A DNA stretch of 64,000 nucleotides from Rhodothermus marinus. Lineage in GTDB: Bacteria > Bacteroidota > Rhodothermia > Rhodothermales > Rhodothermaceae. A program made the translations under genes and the position numbers. The stretch covers positions 62,001 to 126,000 of the forward strand of contig NZ_AP019797.1 of assembly GCF_009936275.1 (NCBI RefSeq), written 5' to 3'. The notes under the pieces are model-generated. The model made no database searches, was not told the DNA's origin, and saw nothing but the letters and a program-made list of their open reading frames with translations. Shown piece by piece: positions 19,665 through 28,790 of the stretch (its first letter is position 1; every line of letters starts with the position of its first letter).

Positions 19665-20785
19665 TGGCGTGGGGAGTTGTTAACAAGGGGCTCCGGTGGC
19701 TGTGGGTTGTGGTTGCCGGGGCCTTTTTATGCGGGTGCGGTGCAGAAAAGCCCGCCGAGGTTCGGGCCATGCTCGTGCCGGTCGATACGATCCACCTGCA
19801 GGAGCCCGATACGCTCTTTCTGGGGGAATTTCTGTGGGTTGAGGTGGAATTGCAGCCATTTCGGCTGTATGTGCCAGATCTCCGGCTACGGAGGGTGGTG
19901 GTCTACGACAGCTTGGGACGACCCGTTCAGGTGATCGGTCGGCCAGGAACCGAAGCGCCAGGGACGCTCTACCGCGCCGTTCAGGTGCTCGTACATGGTG
20001 AATTGGTTTATGTCCAACAGGAATACAGTCGGGTCAGCCGCTTCACGAAGACGGGGCGTTTTATCGATCGTCCTCAGTTGCCGGAAGGCTACGGGCTCAA
20101 TGCCGGCTTTCGTTCTCTGGACGAGGGGCATCTTGTCGTGCCTTCTGTGGCGATGAGTGAGCCCTGTTCGTCGTGGCTGGAGCCGGCCTGTGAAGAGACG
20201 CGGGCGTTTTCGGTAGTCGACACGGGGCTGAATCAGGTTGTTTACCGCTTCGGAGTGTACCCCCAACTTTATCAGGAGGGAAACTACGTGCCGCGTCGCG
20301 CCGCCACGGATGTATTACCCGAAGCGCGGCTGGCCGCAGCGGTCTATGAGCTGTCCTCGGAGTTGCAGCTGTATTTTCTCGGGGAACGGGAGGGGCGTCT
20401 GGTTCGGCGCATTGTGCTCCGGCATCCTGCATGGCGTGATCCTCCGGAGGATATGCGTGCCGAACTGGCCGTGAATGACCGAGCGCGTTTCAACGAGTTG
20501 ATGTTGCAAAGCTCTTTTATGAAACGTGTGTTTTTTGTAGCAGACACCCTGGTTTTAGCACACTTTTTCAACTTGAAGCCGCTTTATTTTGAGTTGCAGG
20601 GCTGGGACGATCGCAAAGTGATGCCCTATGGCGTGCTTGCTTCGATTTCCGGACGATGGCAGCAACCCCTGGATATGCCAGGATTGGTGCTGGGCCGAGA
20701 CGAGGCTTTTCATCTCTACATCCGATTGTCGGACGAGCCGGACCGGCGGCTGATCGGGCGCTTTCGTGTGGAGGTGCGGCGGTGA
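19664..20785 (+). CDS. Beta-propeller lipoprotein, possibly 6-bladed (BF3164-like)
   Basis: A 373-residue lipoprotein. The signal WLWVVVAGAFLCGCG contains a lipobox, so it is anchored by an N-terminal Cys. The rest has repeated beta-rich blocks with aromatic and DxxGR turns (VVVYDSLGRPVQVIGRPG, VSRFTKTGRFI, FSVVDTGLNQVVYRFG), fitting a six-bladed propeller like those common in Bacteroidota. There is no Shine-Dalgarno sequence before the ATG. A GTG one codon earlier is an alternative start. It is the third gene of the thioredoxin/peptide cassette. Codon use looks slightly more AT-rich than the flanking genes. Confidence 0.7.
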   Translation: MAWGVVNKGLRWLWVVVAGAFLCGCGAEKPAEVRAMLVPVDTIHLQEPDTLFLGEFLWVEVELQPFRLYVPDLRLRRVVVYDSLGRPVQVIGRPGTEAPGTLYRAVQVLVHGELVYVQQEYSRVSRFTKTGRFIDRPQLPEGYGLNAGFRSLDEGHLVVPSVAMSEPCSSWLEPACEETRAFSVVDTGLNQVVYRFGVYPQLYQEGNYVPRRAATDVLPEARLAAAVYELSSELQLYFLGEREGRLVRRIVLRHPAWRDPPEDMRAELAVNDRARFNELMLQSSFMKRVFFVADTLVLAHFFNLKPLYFELQGWDDRKVMPYGVLASISGRWQQPLDMPGLVLGRDEAFHLYIRLSDEPDRRLIGRFRVEVRR

Positions 20786-20792
20786 GGAGTGT

Positions 20793-23741
20793 TCAGCCTT
20801 CCTCTTCGTCGAGCAATTCGTCTTCGATTTCTTCTTCGGGCGTTTCTTCGTCGGTGGCGAGCTGGTCGAGGTCGATGAGCTCTTCGTCGGCGCCGTCGGC
20901 GAGCGCGGCCGCACGGGCCAGCTCTTTGCGCAGGAAGCGGCCGGTGTGCGTGTCCTGCGCCGCCAGCTCCTCGGGCGTGCCCGCAAACAGGATGTGGCCG
21001 CCGGCATCACCGCCTTCGGGTCCCAGTTCGATCACGTGGTCGGCCACCTTGATCACGTCGAGGTTGTGCTCGATCACCAGCACCGTGTTGCCCTTGCGTA
21101 CGAGTGCCCGGAGCACGGCCAGCAGGTGCCGGATGTCCTCGAAGTGCAGGCCGGTGGTCGGCTCGTCCAGGATGTAGAGCGTGTTTCCGGTGCCGGGGCG
21201 TGACAGCTCGCGGGCCAGCTTGATGCGCTGGGCCTCACCGCCCGACAGCGTGGTGGCGGGCTGGCCCAGCCGGATGTAGCCGAGCCCGACGGCCTGCAGC
21301 GTGCGCAGCTTACGGGCGATGCGCGGCATGTTCTCGAAGAACGCCAGCGCCTCGTCCACGGTCATCTCCAGCACGTCGGCGATGCTCTTGCCCCGGTAGC
21401 GAACCTCCAGCGTTTCGGCGTTGTAGCGGCGGCCCTTGCAGGTCTCGCAGGTCACGTGCACGTCCGGCAGGAAGTTCATCTCCAGCTTCACCACGCCGGC
21501 GCCCTTGCAGGTCTCGCAGCGGCCGCCCTTTACGTTGAAGGAGAACCGGCCGGGTTTGTAGCCGCGGAGCTGGGCTTCGGGAAGCCGGGCGAACAGGTCG
21601 CGGATGTGGCTGAACAGGCCCGTGTAGGTGGCGGGGTTCGAGCGGGGCGTGCGGCCGATGGGCTTCTGGTCGATGTCGATCACCTTGTCCAGATGCTCGA
21701 GCCCTTCGATGCGCTCGTAGGAAAGCGGCACCAGGCGGGCGTTGTGAAAGTGGCGGGCCAGGATCGGGTAGAGCGTCTGGTTGATCAGGCTCGACTTGCC
21801 CGAGCCCGAAACGCCCGTCACGCAGATGAACGTGCCCAGCGGCAGCACGAGCGGATCGCCCTTCAGGTTGTGGCCGCGGGCACCGTAGAGCACGAGCCGG
21901 TGGCCGTTGCCGGTGCGCCGCTCGCGGGGTACCGGGATGTAGCGTTCACCCTGCAGGTAGGCGGCCGTCAGGCTGACGTGCCCGTCGCGCACCGCCAGGC
22001 GGTCGGGCGGTCCCTCGGCCACCACGTGGCCGCCGTGTTCGCCCGCGCCCGGTCCCAGGTCGATCACGTAGTCGGCCGCCTCGATCATCTCGCGGTCGTG
22101 CTCGACGACAAGGATCGAGTTGCCCAGGTCGCGCAGCAATTTGAGCGCGTCGATGAGCCGGTGATGGTCGCGCGGATGCAGGCCGATCGAGGGTTCGTCG
22201 AGTACGTAAAGGACGCCGGTCAGTTGCGAGCCGAGCTGGGCGGCCAGCCGGATGCGCTGGCTCTCGCCGCCCGAAAGCGTGCGGGCCGGACGGTCCAGCG
22301 TCAGATAGCCCACGCCGACTTCGATTAGAAAGCCGAGCCGTTCCAGAATCTCTTTGAGAATGGGGCGGGCGATGAGCGCCTTCTGGCCCTCGAACTGCAG
22401 CTCCGACAGAAAGCGCCGCAGCGAGACCAGATCCATGTGCGCCAGCTCGGCGATGTTCTTGCCGCCAATGCGGAAGGCCAGGCTTTCGGGCTTCAGGCGG
22501 GCGCCGCCGCAGGCGCGGCAGGTCATCTCGCGCATGAACGACTCGGCCCAGCGGCGCTGGGAGACCGAACCGGCATGTTCGCGCAGGTGGTGCAGATACT
22601 CGAACAGCCCGCCGAAGCGGTGGCGATAACGCAGGGTGCGGCCCTTGAACTGGTATTCGATCTCGAACTCCCGGTCGCCGGCGCCTTCCAGCAGCACGCG
22701 CCGCTGCTCCTCGGTGAGCGCACCCAGCGGCGTGTCGAAGTCGAACCCGTAGGCGGCGGCCACGGCGCGGAGCTGGCTGAAGATCCACCCGTCACGCGGC
22801 TTGCCCAGCGGGGCCAGTCCGCCTTCGTTGATCGACTTCGACGGGTCGGGGATGACCAGCTCGGGGTCGATCTCCAGCCGGGTGCCCAGACCGTTGCAGG
22901 CCGGACAGGCGCCGTAGGGCGAGTTGAACGAGAACGTATTCGGTGAGGGATCGTCGTACGAGACGCCGTCTTCGGGGCAGTAGAGGTGGCGGCTGAAGAC
23001 GTGGTCGGTGCCCGAGCCGTCGGGGTTGAGCACGTGGGCGATGAGCACGCCGCCGCCCATGCCGAGGGCGATCTGGACCGAGTCGTGCACGCGCGGCCGG
23101 ATGTCGGGCCGCACCACGATCCGATCGACGACGACTTCGATGTCGTGCGTCTTGTAGCGGTCGAGCTTCATGCCCGGCGTGATTTCGCGCAGTTCGCCGT
23201 CGACGCGCACGCGCTCGAAGCCCTGGCGGGCGATCTGCTCGAACAGCTCCCGGTAGTGCCCTTTGCGGCCACGCACCACCGGCGCCAGGATCAACAGCCG
23301 GGTGCCTTCCGGAAAGCTCAGGATGTGGTTGATGATCTCGTCGTCGGTCTGGCGGCGCATGGGCTTGCCCGAGATGTGCGAGTAGGCCGTGGCGACGCGG
23401 GCATAGAGCAGCCGCAGAAAGTCGTACACCTCGGTGACGGTGCCGACCGTCGAGCGCGGGTTCTGGCTGACCGTCTTCTGCTCGATGGCGATGACGGGCG
23501 ACAGTCCGTCGATGAAGTCCACGTCGGGCCGCTCGAGCATGCCCAGGAACTGGCGGGCGTAGGCCGAAAGGCTCTCCAGATAGCGCCGCTGGCCTTCGGC
23601 GTAGATCGTGTCGAAGGCCAGGCTCGACTTGCCCGAGCCCGAAAGGCCGGTGATCACCACCAGGCGCTCCCGGGGGATGTCCAGGTCGATGTTTTTGAGG
23701 TTGTGCTCGCGTGCGCCTCGGATGACAATGCCGTCCTGCAT
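20793..23741 (-). CDS. uvrA: Excinuclease ABC subunit A
   Basis: A 982-residue DNA damage sensor of nucleotide excision repair. Two ABC modules are seen: Walker [23 protein letters not shown] with signature [12 protein letters not shown], and [15 protein letters not shown] with [12 protein letters not shown]. Zinc-type Cys pairs are in [12 protein letters not shown] and in [11 protein letters not shown]...CETCKG. The ATG at [17 protein letters not shown] was preferred to a GTG 21 bases upstream. The tail is very acidic ([14 protein letters not shown]), longer than in most UvrA proteins. It converges on the lipoprotein gene with 7 bases between. Confidence 0.97.
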   Translation of the reverse strand: MQDGIVIRGAREHNLKNIDLDIPRERLVVITGLSGSGKSSLAFDTIYAEGQRRYLESLSAYARQFLGMLERPDVDFIDGLSPVIAIEQKTVSQNPRSTVGTVTEVYDFLRLLYARVATAYSHISGKPMRRQTDDEIINHILSFPEGTRLLILAPVVRGRKGHYRELFEQIARQGFERVRVDGELREITPGMKLDRYKTHDIEVVVDRIVVRPDIRPRVHDSVQIALGMGGGVLIAHVLNPDGSGTDHVFSRHLYCPEDGVSYDDPSPNTFSFNSPYGACPACNGLGTRLEIDPELVIPDPSKSINEGGLAPLGKPRDGWIFSQLRAVAAAYGFDFDTPLGALTEEQRRVLLEGAGDREFEIEYQFKGRTLRYRHRFGGLFEYLHHLREHAGSVSQRRWAESFMREMTCRACGGARLKPESLAFRIGGKNIAELAHMDLVSLRRFLSELQFEGQKALIARPILKEILERLGFLIEVGVGYLTLDRPARTLSGGESQRIRLAAQLGSQLTGVLYVLDEPSIGLHPRDHHRLIDALKLLRDLGNSILVVEHDREMIEAADYVIDLGPGAGEHGGHVVAEGPPDRLAVRDGHVSLTAAYLQGERYIPVPRERRTGNGHRLVLYGARGHNLKGDPLVLPLGTFICVTGVSGSGKSSLINQTLYPILARHFHNARLVPLSYERIEGLEHLDKVIDIDQKPIGRTPRSNPATYTGLFSHIRDLFARLPEAQLRGYKPGRFSFNVKGGRCETCKGAGVVKLEMNFLPDVHVTCETCKGRRYNAETLEVRYRGKSIADVLEMTVDEALAFFENMPRIARKLRTLQAVGLGYIRLGQPATTLSGGEAQRIKLARELSRPGTGNTLYILDEPTTGLHFEDIRHLLAVLRALVRKGNTVLVIEHNLDVIKVADHVIELGPEGGDAGGHILFAGTPEELAAQDTHTGRFLRKELARAAALADGADEELIDLDQLATDEETPEEEIEDELLDEEEG

Positions 23742-23909
23742 ACCGCTGCCGGGCCCGACCACTCGGTTCGACGAAAAGGTTCAAGCGTGTTCCAACAGCG
23801 GCCGCCGGGCTTCGTTCCGGCTGTTTTTTCGCAAAAGCGTTGCAGCGCGGGTGGAACGAAGCGGATCGCCGCGCTTTGATCGCTGCCGATCCATCAACCG
23901 CGCCTGAAC

Positions 23910-24503
23910 GTGAACGCCTATTTAGAAACGTTTCTGCCGCTGTTCGTGGCGATCAATCTGCCCGGCATTCTGCCGTTTTTCATCTCGATGACCGAAGGCC
24001 TTTCGGCGGCCGATCGGCGCCGGTTGCTCGTGCGGGCTGTGGCGACGGCCTTCGTGGTGGCCGTGCTCATTCTGTTTGCCGGGCAGCTCATCTTCGAGAC
24101 GCTCGGGATCACGCTGAACGATCTCCGGGTGGGCGGCGGCCTGATCCTGCTCGTGCTCAGTATCACGGACCTGGTGTTTGCCGACTACCGGCGGCGCGAT
24201 CCGCGCGACGGGGCCGACGCCGCCGACGTGGGCGTGGTGCCGCTGGGCATTCCGCTGATCATCGGGCCGGCCGCCATCACGACGATCCTGGTGGCGCAGC
24301 AGACCTACGGCTACCTGCCCACGCTCGTGTCGCTGGTGGCCAACCTGCTGCTGGTGACGGTGGCCTTTGCCGCAGGGCCGTGGGTGATCCGAAAGCTGGG
24401 GCCGGTGGCCGTGCGCGCCATCGCGAAGGTCGCCAGCCTGTTTCTGGCCGCCATCGCCGTGGCGATGATCCGCGCCGGAGTGGCCGGTATGCTCGCCGGC
24501 TGA
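23910..24503 (+). CDS. MarC family integral membrane protein
   Basis: A 197-residue protein with about six membrane segments and a GTG start. FLPLFVAINLPGILPFFISMTEG and GVVPLGIPLIIGPAAITTIL are typical of the MarC/YhgN family. Its role is unknown in the family; early links to antibiotic resistance were not upheld. It stands alone between uvrA and rpoZ. Confidence 0.88.
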   Translation: MNAYLETFLPLFVAINLPGILPFFISMTEGLSAADRRRLLVRAVATAFVVAVLILFAGQLIFETLGITLNDLRVGGGLILLVLSITDLVFADYRRRDPRDGADAADVGVVPLGIPLIIGPAAITTILVAQQTYGYLPTLVSLVANLLLVTVAFAAGPWVIRKLGPVAVRAIAKVASLFLAAIAVAMIRAGVAGMLAG

Positions 24504-24583
24504 ACGGAACCTTCCGTAAAGGCCGGCATTTACGACATTTTGCGTGAGCAAGGGACCGCGCGAATCTGACAACCTGTTCAGCT

Positions 24584-24901
24584 ATGGCCCTCAAAACCCT
24601 CGACATCGACGCACTGGCCGCCAAGACGGGCAACCTGTACGAGACGGTGGCCATCCTTTCGAAGCGTGCCCGTCAGATTGCCACCCAGATGAAGCAGGAG
24701 CTCGACGAAAAGCTCTCCTACTTCGAAGGACTGGGACTGGAAGACGATCCGCGCCATCAGGAAGAGCAGCGGCGCATTTCCATCGAGTACGAACTGAAGC
24801 CCGAGCCCACGGAGATCGCCGTGGAGGAGTTCCTGCGGGACGAGATCTACTACCGCGACGCCTCGAAGGAACGTTCCGAGGAAGAGGAAGAGCTTCGTTG
24901 A
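24584..24901 (+). CDS. rpoZ: RNA polymerase omega subunit, Bacteroidota type
   Basis: A 105-residue Rpb6/omega protein. GNLYETVAILSKRARQIATQ is the conserved omega core that clamps beta prime, and KPEPTEIAVEEFLRDEIYYR is the C-terminal block typical of Bacteroidota omega. The very C terminus is acidic (SEEEEELR). A strong terminator follows. Confidence 0.9.
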   Translation: MALKTLDIDALAAKTGNLYETVAILSKRARQIATQMKQELDEKLSYFEGLGLEDDPRHQEEQRRISIEYELKPEPTEIAVEEFLRDEIYYRDASKERSEEEEELR

Positions 24902-24924
24902 CGCCTTCACCGTCGGCCACAGGG

Positions 24925-24955
24925 CGGGCACCCTCTTACGGGTGCCCGTTTTTTG
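24925..24955 (+). terminator. Rho-independent terminator after rpoZ
   Basis: CGGGCACCC (24925-24933) pairs with GGGTGCCCG (24940-24948), then a run of T follows. The loop is only six bases. Confidence 0.9.
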
Positions 24956-24981
24956 TTTTCGTGGGGGCCGCCTGCTGTTTT

Positions 24982-27435
24982 TCAGCCGGCCAGACGGATC
25001 TGCAGCGTGGCGGGCGTTCGGGCGGCGAGTTGCAGCGTGGCATCGGTCGCGGACGTCCGCTCCGGCGTCGGCCCTTCGGTCGCCTGCAGCTCGGCGATGC
25101 CCCGGCGCACGCGCAGCGTGAGCGTCCGGTCGGTGTCGGACACGAGCGCCAGTTCGACGTGCCGGGCGGGCAGATCCCAGCGTAGCCGCTCCACCCGCAG
25201 CCGTCCGCGAGCCCGGGCGCCGTGCAGCGTGCCGCGGGGCAGCCGCTCGTCCACGGCGGGCAGCAGCTCCAGCAGGCCCGGACGGCTGTAGAGCAGCATT
25301 TCGATGACGATGGCGGGCAGGCTGTTGATCAGGTCCGCGTTGTAAACGTTGCCCGGATAGTGCAGCGAAAACAGACTGGGCAGCAGGTAGCCGTTGCGGA
25401 TCAGGTCGCGCAGGCTCCGGTAGGCCAGGTCGGGGTCTTTGAGACGGGCCCCGATCAGGGCCAGATGCACCAGGCCGTGGGCCGAGTCGTTTTCGTGCCC
25501 GCGCAGGTAGGCCGCCCTGCGGGCCGCTTCGAATAGTTCGGGCGTCGCCTCGGGCGTGATCTCGTGGCCGGGCCAGACCGGGTACAGGTGCGACAGGTGC
25601 CGGTGGTTGTAGTTGTCGGCCAGGTCGGGATGCGCCCACTCTTTGAGCGCGCCGTCTTCGTTGATCAGGTAGGGCGGCAGTCGGTCCAGCAGCGCCTTCC
25701 AGCGCGGCAGGCTGTCGGCTTCGAGTCCCCGCGCTTCGCACAGCGCGATCAGCGTCGAGAGCACCTCGCGGCAGACGGCGATGTCCATCGTTGCGTTGAT
25801 ACTCCCCGGCGTGTCGAGGTTACCCGGACGGTTTTCGGGCGAGTAGGAAGGGACGAAGACGACGTGCCCTTCGGCGTCGGTGACGGTCAGGAAGGTCTCG
25901 TAGAAACGGACGACTTCTTTGAGATAGGGAATCAGGTGCTCACGGACAAAGGCTTCGTCGCCGTAGACCTCCGCGTACTCGTACAGGGGCTGGGCGAGCC
26001 AGCCGGCGCCGGCCGTCCAGAAATGCAGCGGGTAGTCGGCGTTGAAATGGGTGTGCCAGCCGCAGCGGCCGTCGGTGCGGGAGCCCGAGAGCACGCCCTC
26101 GCAGCCGTAGAGGCGACGGGCGTTGTCGCGCCAGTCGTCGAGCAATCCCTCGAGGAGGCGGGTCAGGCTGGCGACGGCCTCAGGCACGGCGCCAATGCTG
26201 GCGGCCGCCATCTGCAGGTTCAGGTTGGCGTCGAGCGTGAAGTCGCCGGACCAGGGCGGCCGCCATTCGCCCGTCCAGAGCGCCACCAGGTTGGGTGGCC
26301 AGTGGCCGCAGGAGCTGATCAGCACATAGCGGCCCATGTCGAAGAGTTTTTCGAGCAGGGCCGGCAGGATGGTCTCGCGCGCACGCTGCTCGGCCAGGAG
26401 CGTTTCGCTGCTTTTCCGGCGATCGTCGCCGGCTTCGAGGTCCAGCGTCATGCGGCGAAACAGCGCGCCGTGCGCCGCGGCATGGGGCGCAAACAGCAGG
26501 TCGTAGTCGGCCGGAAGGGCGGCCAGCGCCGCCTGTTCTTCCGCCAGGCGCGAGGCGGCCACGTCGTCGAGCGGCCACACGCGGACCAGCAGTAGCACGC
26601 GCCGGGCACCCCGGACGTGCAGGCGGCCGTCGCGAACGGTCTGCGTGCCCCCTTCGGCCTCCACGCGCACGAGCCCCTCGTAGCCGCGGCGCGTGTGCAC
26701 GTAGGCGCAGCGGTAGCGCAGCCAGCCGGGCGCAGCCGTGATCTCGGGCGGGTGATAGCCCTCGCGCTGCTCGGGTGGGCGCACGTCCTGCACCTCCAGG
26801 TGCAGGGTCAGGTCCGGAAGCGGTCCGGCCTCGGCCGATAGCTCCAGCACGACGACGCCATCGGTGCGCGAGACGAAGGCCCGCCGCGTGTAGGTGTCGG
26901 TCGCCGTACGCCAGAAGACGCCGATCTCGCCGGTGTCGAAGGCCGTGTGGCGCAGGTACTCGGTGGGCGTCTCCGTCGGCATTTCCAGCACGAGCGCGAA
27001 GGCCGGATGGTAGGGATCGGTCCAGAGCAATCCCGGCCAGCCCTCGCGACGGGCCATTTCGAGCGAGTAGGCCACGGCCTCGCGGTAACGGCCTTCGAGC
27101 ATGAGGGCGCGAATGCGGGGCAGGTAGGGCGCCAGATTGGGCGGGGGCACACGCTCGTCGCGCAGCGGTTCGTAGAGCAGCTCGTGGTTGAAGATGATCC
27201 GCTCGTTCAACGGATCGCCGTAGACCAGGATGCCCAGCGTGCCGTTGCCGGCCACGAGCGCTTCTTCCCAGCGGGCGGCCGGTTGCAGGCTGTACATGCC
27301 TCGCTCGGGGATCCGGGCTTCGACGAAGGGCGAACTCAAGGCCGACGGCTGCACCAGCGCCCGGCGCAGCCAGTAGGGCCCGGCCACCAGCGCCAGCCCC
27401 ATGCCTTTCAGAAAATCGCGGCGATCCATAGCCAT
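24982..27435 (-). CDS. Tat-exported GH95-like glycoside hydrolase (alpha-L-fucosidase type)
   Basis: An 817-residue protein. The N terminus MAMDRRDFLKGMGLALVAG has the twin-arginine motif RRDFLKG, so it is probably exported folded. An N-terminal beta domain (AARWEEALVAGNGTLGILVYGDP) precedes an (alpha/alpha)6 barrel. SPENRP, NYNHRHLSHLYPVWPG and YNADLINSLPAIVIEMLL match GH95 landmarks (SPEN, NHRHxSHLY, and the catalytic Asp before a small-residue turn). In the block that is usually YTLNIN, this protein has FTLDAN, so one of the two Asn thought to activate water is changed. ATG codons at 27435 and 27429 are both possible starts. The substrate may not be fucoside. Confidence 0.75.
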   Translation of the reverse strand: MAMDRRDFLKGMGLALVAGPYWLRRALVQPSALSSPFVEARIPERGMYSLQPAARWEEALVAGNGTLGILVYGDPLNERIIFNHELLYEPLRDERVPPPNLAPYLPRIRALMLEGRYREAVAYSLEMARREGWPGLLWTDPYHPAFALVLEMPTETPTEYLRHTAFDTGEIGVFWRTATDTYTRRAFVSRTDGVVVLELSAEAGPLPDLTLHLEVQDVRPPEQREGYHPPEITAAPGWLRYRCAYVHTRRGYEGLVRVEAEGGTQTVRDGRLHVRGARRVLLLVRVWPLDDVAASRLAEEQAALAALPADYDLLFAPHAAAHGALFRRMTLDLEAGDDRRKSSETLLAEQRARETILPALLEKLFDMGRYVLISSCGHWPPNLVALWTGEWRPPWSGDFTLDANLNLQMAAASIGAVPEAVASLTRLLEGLLDDWRDNARRLYGCEGVLSGSRTDGRCGWHTHFNADYPLHFWTAGAGWLAQPLYEYAEVYGDEAFVREHLIPYLKEVVRFYETFLTVTDAEGHVVFVPSYSPENRPGNLDTPGSINATMDIAVCREVLSTLIALCEARGLEADSLPRWKALLDRLPPYLINEDGALKEWAHPDLADNYNHRHLSHLYPVWPGHEITPEATPELFEAARRAAYLRGHENDSAHGLVHLALIGARLKDPDLAYRSLRDLIRNGYLLPSLFSLHYPGNVYNADLINSLPAIVIEMLLYSRPGLLELLPAVDERLPRGTLHGARARGRLRVERLRWDLPARHVELALVSDTDRTLTLRVRRGIAELQATEGPTPERTSATDATLQLAARTPATLQIRLAG

Positions 27436-27634
27436 CAAAGAGAAGCTGTGTTCTGTAAGACAGTCTCTGATCCTGAAGACCCTATTGAGGAGTTCAGCGC
27501 CATCGGATCTCCCAGAGTTCATGCGCACCATGGGCGAAAGGATCGTGTCATAGACGAGGTGCCAATCAGCGGTTTTGGCACGCCGTGGTTTGCCCGGTTG
27601 AACCTAAGGACGAAGTTTTCGGTCCGTTTGGGGC

Positions 27635-27662
27635 TTGACTTAGAAGAATTTTTTTTAGAGTT
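27635..27662 (+). promoter_or_regulatory. Candidate promoter of the lipoprotein / pseudo-subtilase pair
   Basis: TTGACT (27635-27640) and TAGAGT (27656-27661) are 15 bases apart, the same spacing as the GT-repeat promoter at 18839. The spacer has a run of eight T. The ATG of the lipoprotein is 50 bases downstream. Confidence 0.4.
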
Positions 27663-27712
27663 AAGGTGTAAGTTGTTCTGATTATGCCGCCTGCAAGTCC
27701 CCGCGACGACAT

Positions 27713-28771
27713 ATGAGAAAGCTGCGTTGGAACTGGTCAAGTCTCTGGATGGCGGGGCTGTTACTGGCCGCCTGCTCGCTTTTCGAGCCGGAAAAAAAGA
27801 CGCGTTTTGATTACGGGGGCGATCCTCTGCCCGGTACCGAGAACCTGTACAATCTACGTTTATCTCCGGACGGCGAATGGGTGGCGCTGATCCGGGCCTA
27901 TACGCCGGAACGGCTCGATCCGCCCAATCAACTCTGGCTGGTCCATCGCGATGGTCAGCAGATGCGTTTTCTGGGACCCAGCATCGGTAGTGCCGACTGG
28001 TCGCCGGATGGTAAACGGCTCGCATTGACTTACGAGCCAGGGCTTTGCTGTGATGTTCATGTGGTGACGCTGGATCTGGAAAGTGGCCAGGTGGTGGTCT
28101 GGACGGGAGCCGATACGTTGCTGCTGTCGCATCCGACCGCCTCGTTTCCGCACTGGTTCCAGGACGGCCAACGACTGCTGGTTTCTGTTATCGGAAAGGC
28201 ATACGGCCAGCTTTACGAGACAGGCATCTACGTCTTAAACCTCGTACACCGACAGGTGGAAGGCCCCCTGGTTAAGTCGATGGTAGGGGCTCAATTAGGC
28301 GGGCGGGATCGTTTTGCGGTGGGGATTATGCCGCAGCCGCAGGGGAGGGTTTACCGGGAGAACGCCGTGCGATATGAATTTGCCACAGGCGCGTTGACGG
28401 TGTTGACGGATTTTGGTCCGGAGGAAGCTTTTCGGTTTGAAGCGACGCCCAGCCCGGTGGAAGACCTGATCGTGCTGGAGCGGCGCGTGGAGGGTGTGCC
28501 ACAGCTTTTTCTGATGGACGGAAAGGGGCGCATCCTGCGACAATTGACCGAGCGGGGCGGCCACAACCCGCGCTGGAGCTATGATGGGCGGGCCGTGTTG
28601 TTTTTGCGGGATGTGGAGGCGGGTCCGGGGGCCCGGAATGTGCCCTTCGTGTACTGGTTGGACGAGGACCGTGAGGAGCCGCTCTGGCCGATGTTGCCGG
28701 ACTCGGTGCCGGCGTTTCCTGCGCTGGACACGTTGCTTGCCCAGTGCATGCTCTGTGGAAAACTCCCGTAA
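27713..28771 (+). CDS. TolB/PD40-like beta-propeller lipoprotein
   Basis: A 352-residue lipoprotein with lipobox LLLAAC near residue 21. It has the PD40 repeat hallmark SPDGxxxA in LRLSPDGEWVALIRAY and ADWSPDGKRLALTYEP, a worn copy PHWFQDGQRLLVSV, and PRWSYDGRAVLFLRD near the end, fitting a TolB-like propeller. CC in GLCCDVHV and C..C near the C terminus (AQCMLCGK) are the other cysteines. The next gene, a T9SS pseudo-subtilase, starts 19 bases later, so the two are probably made together. Role unknown; it may present or bind the exported partner. Confidence 0.75.
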   Translation: MRKLRWNWSSLWMAGLLLAACSLFEPEKKTRFDYGGDPLPGTENLYNLRLSPDGEWVALIRAYTPERLDPPNQLWLVHRDGQQMRFLGPSIGSADWSPDGKRLALTYEPGLCCDVHVVTLDLESGQVVVWTGADTLLLSHPTASFPHWFQDGQRLLVSVIGKAYGQLYETGIYVLNLVHRQVEGPLVKSMVGAQLGGRDRFAVGIMPQPQGRVYRENAVRYEFATGALTVLTDFGPEEAFRFEATPSPVEDLIVLERRVEGVPQLFLMDGKGRILRQLTERGGHNPRWSYDGRAVLFLRDVEAGPGARNVPFVYWLDEDREEPLWPMLPDSVPAFPALDTLLAQCMLCGKLP

Positions 28772-28790
28772 AAGCAAAACAGAAGATGTC

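Noticed and set aside
27430-27531. Longer start for the GH95-like protein (849 residues)
   Set aside because: The extra residues would bury the twin-arginine motif RRDFLKG more than 30 residues inside.
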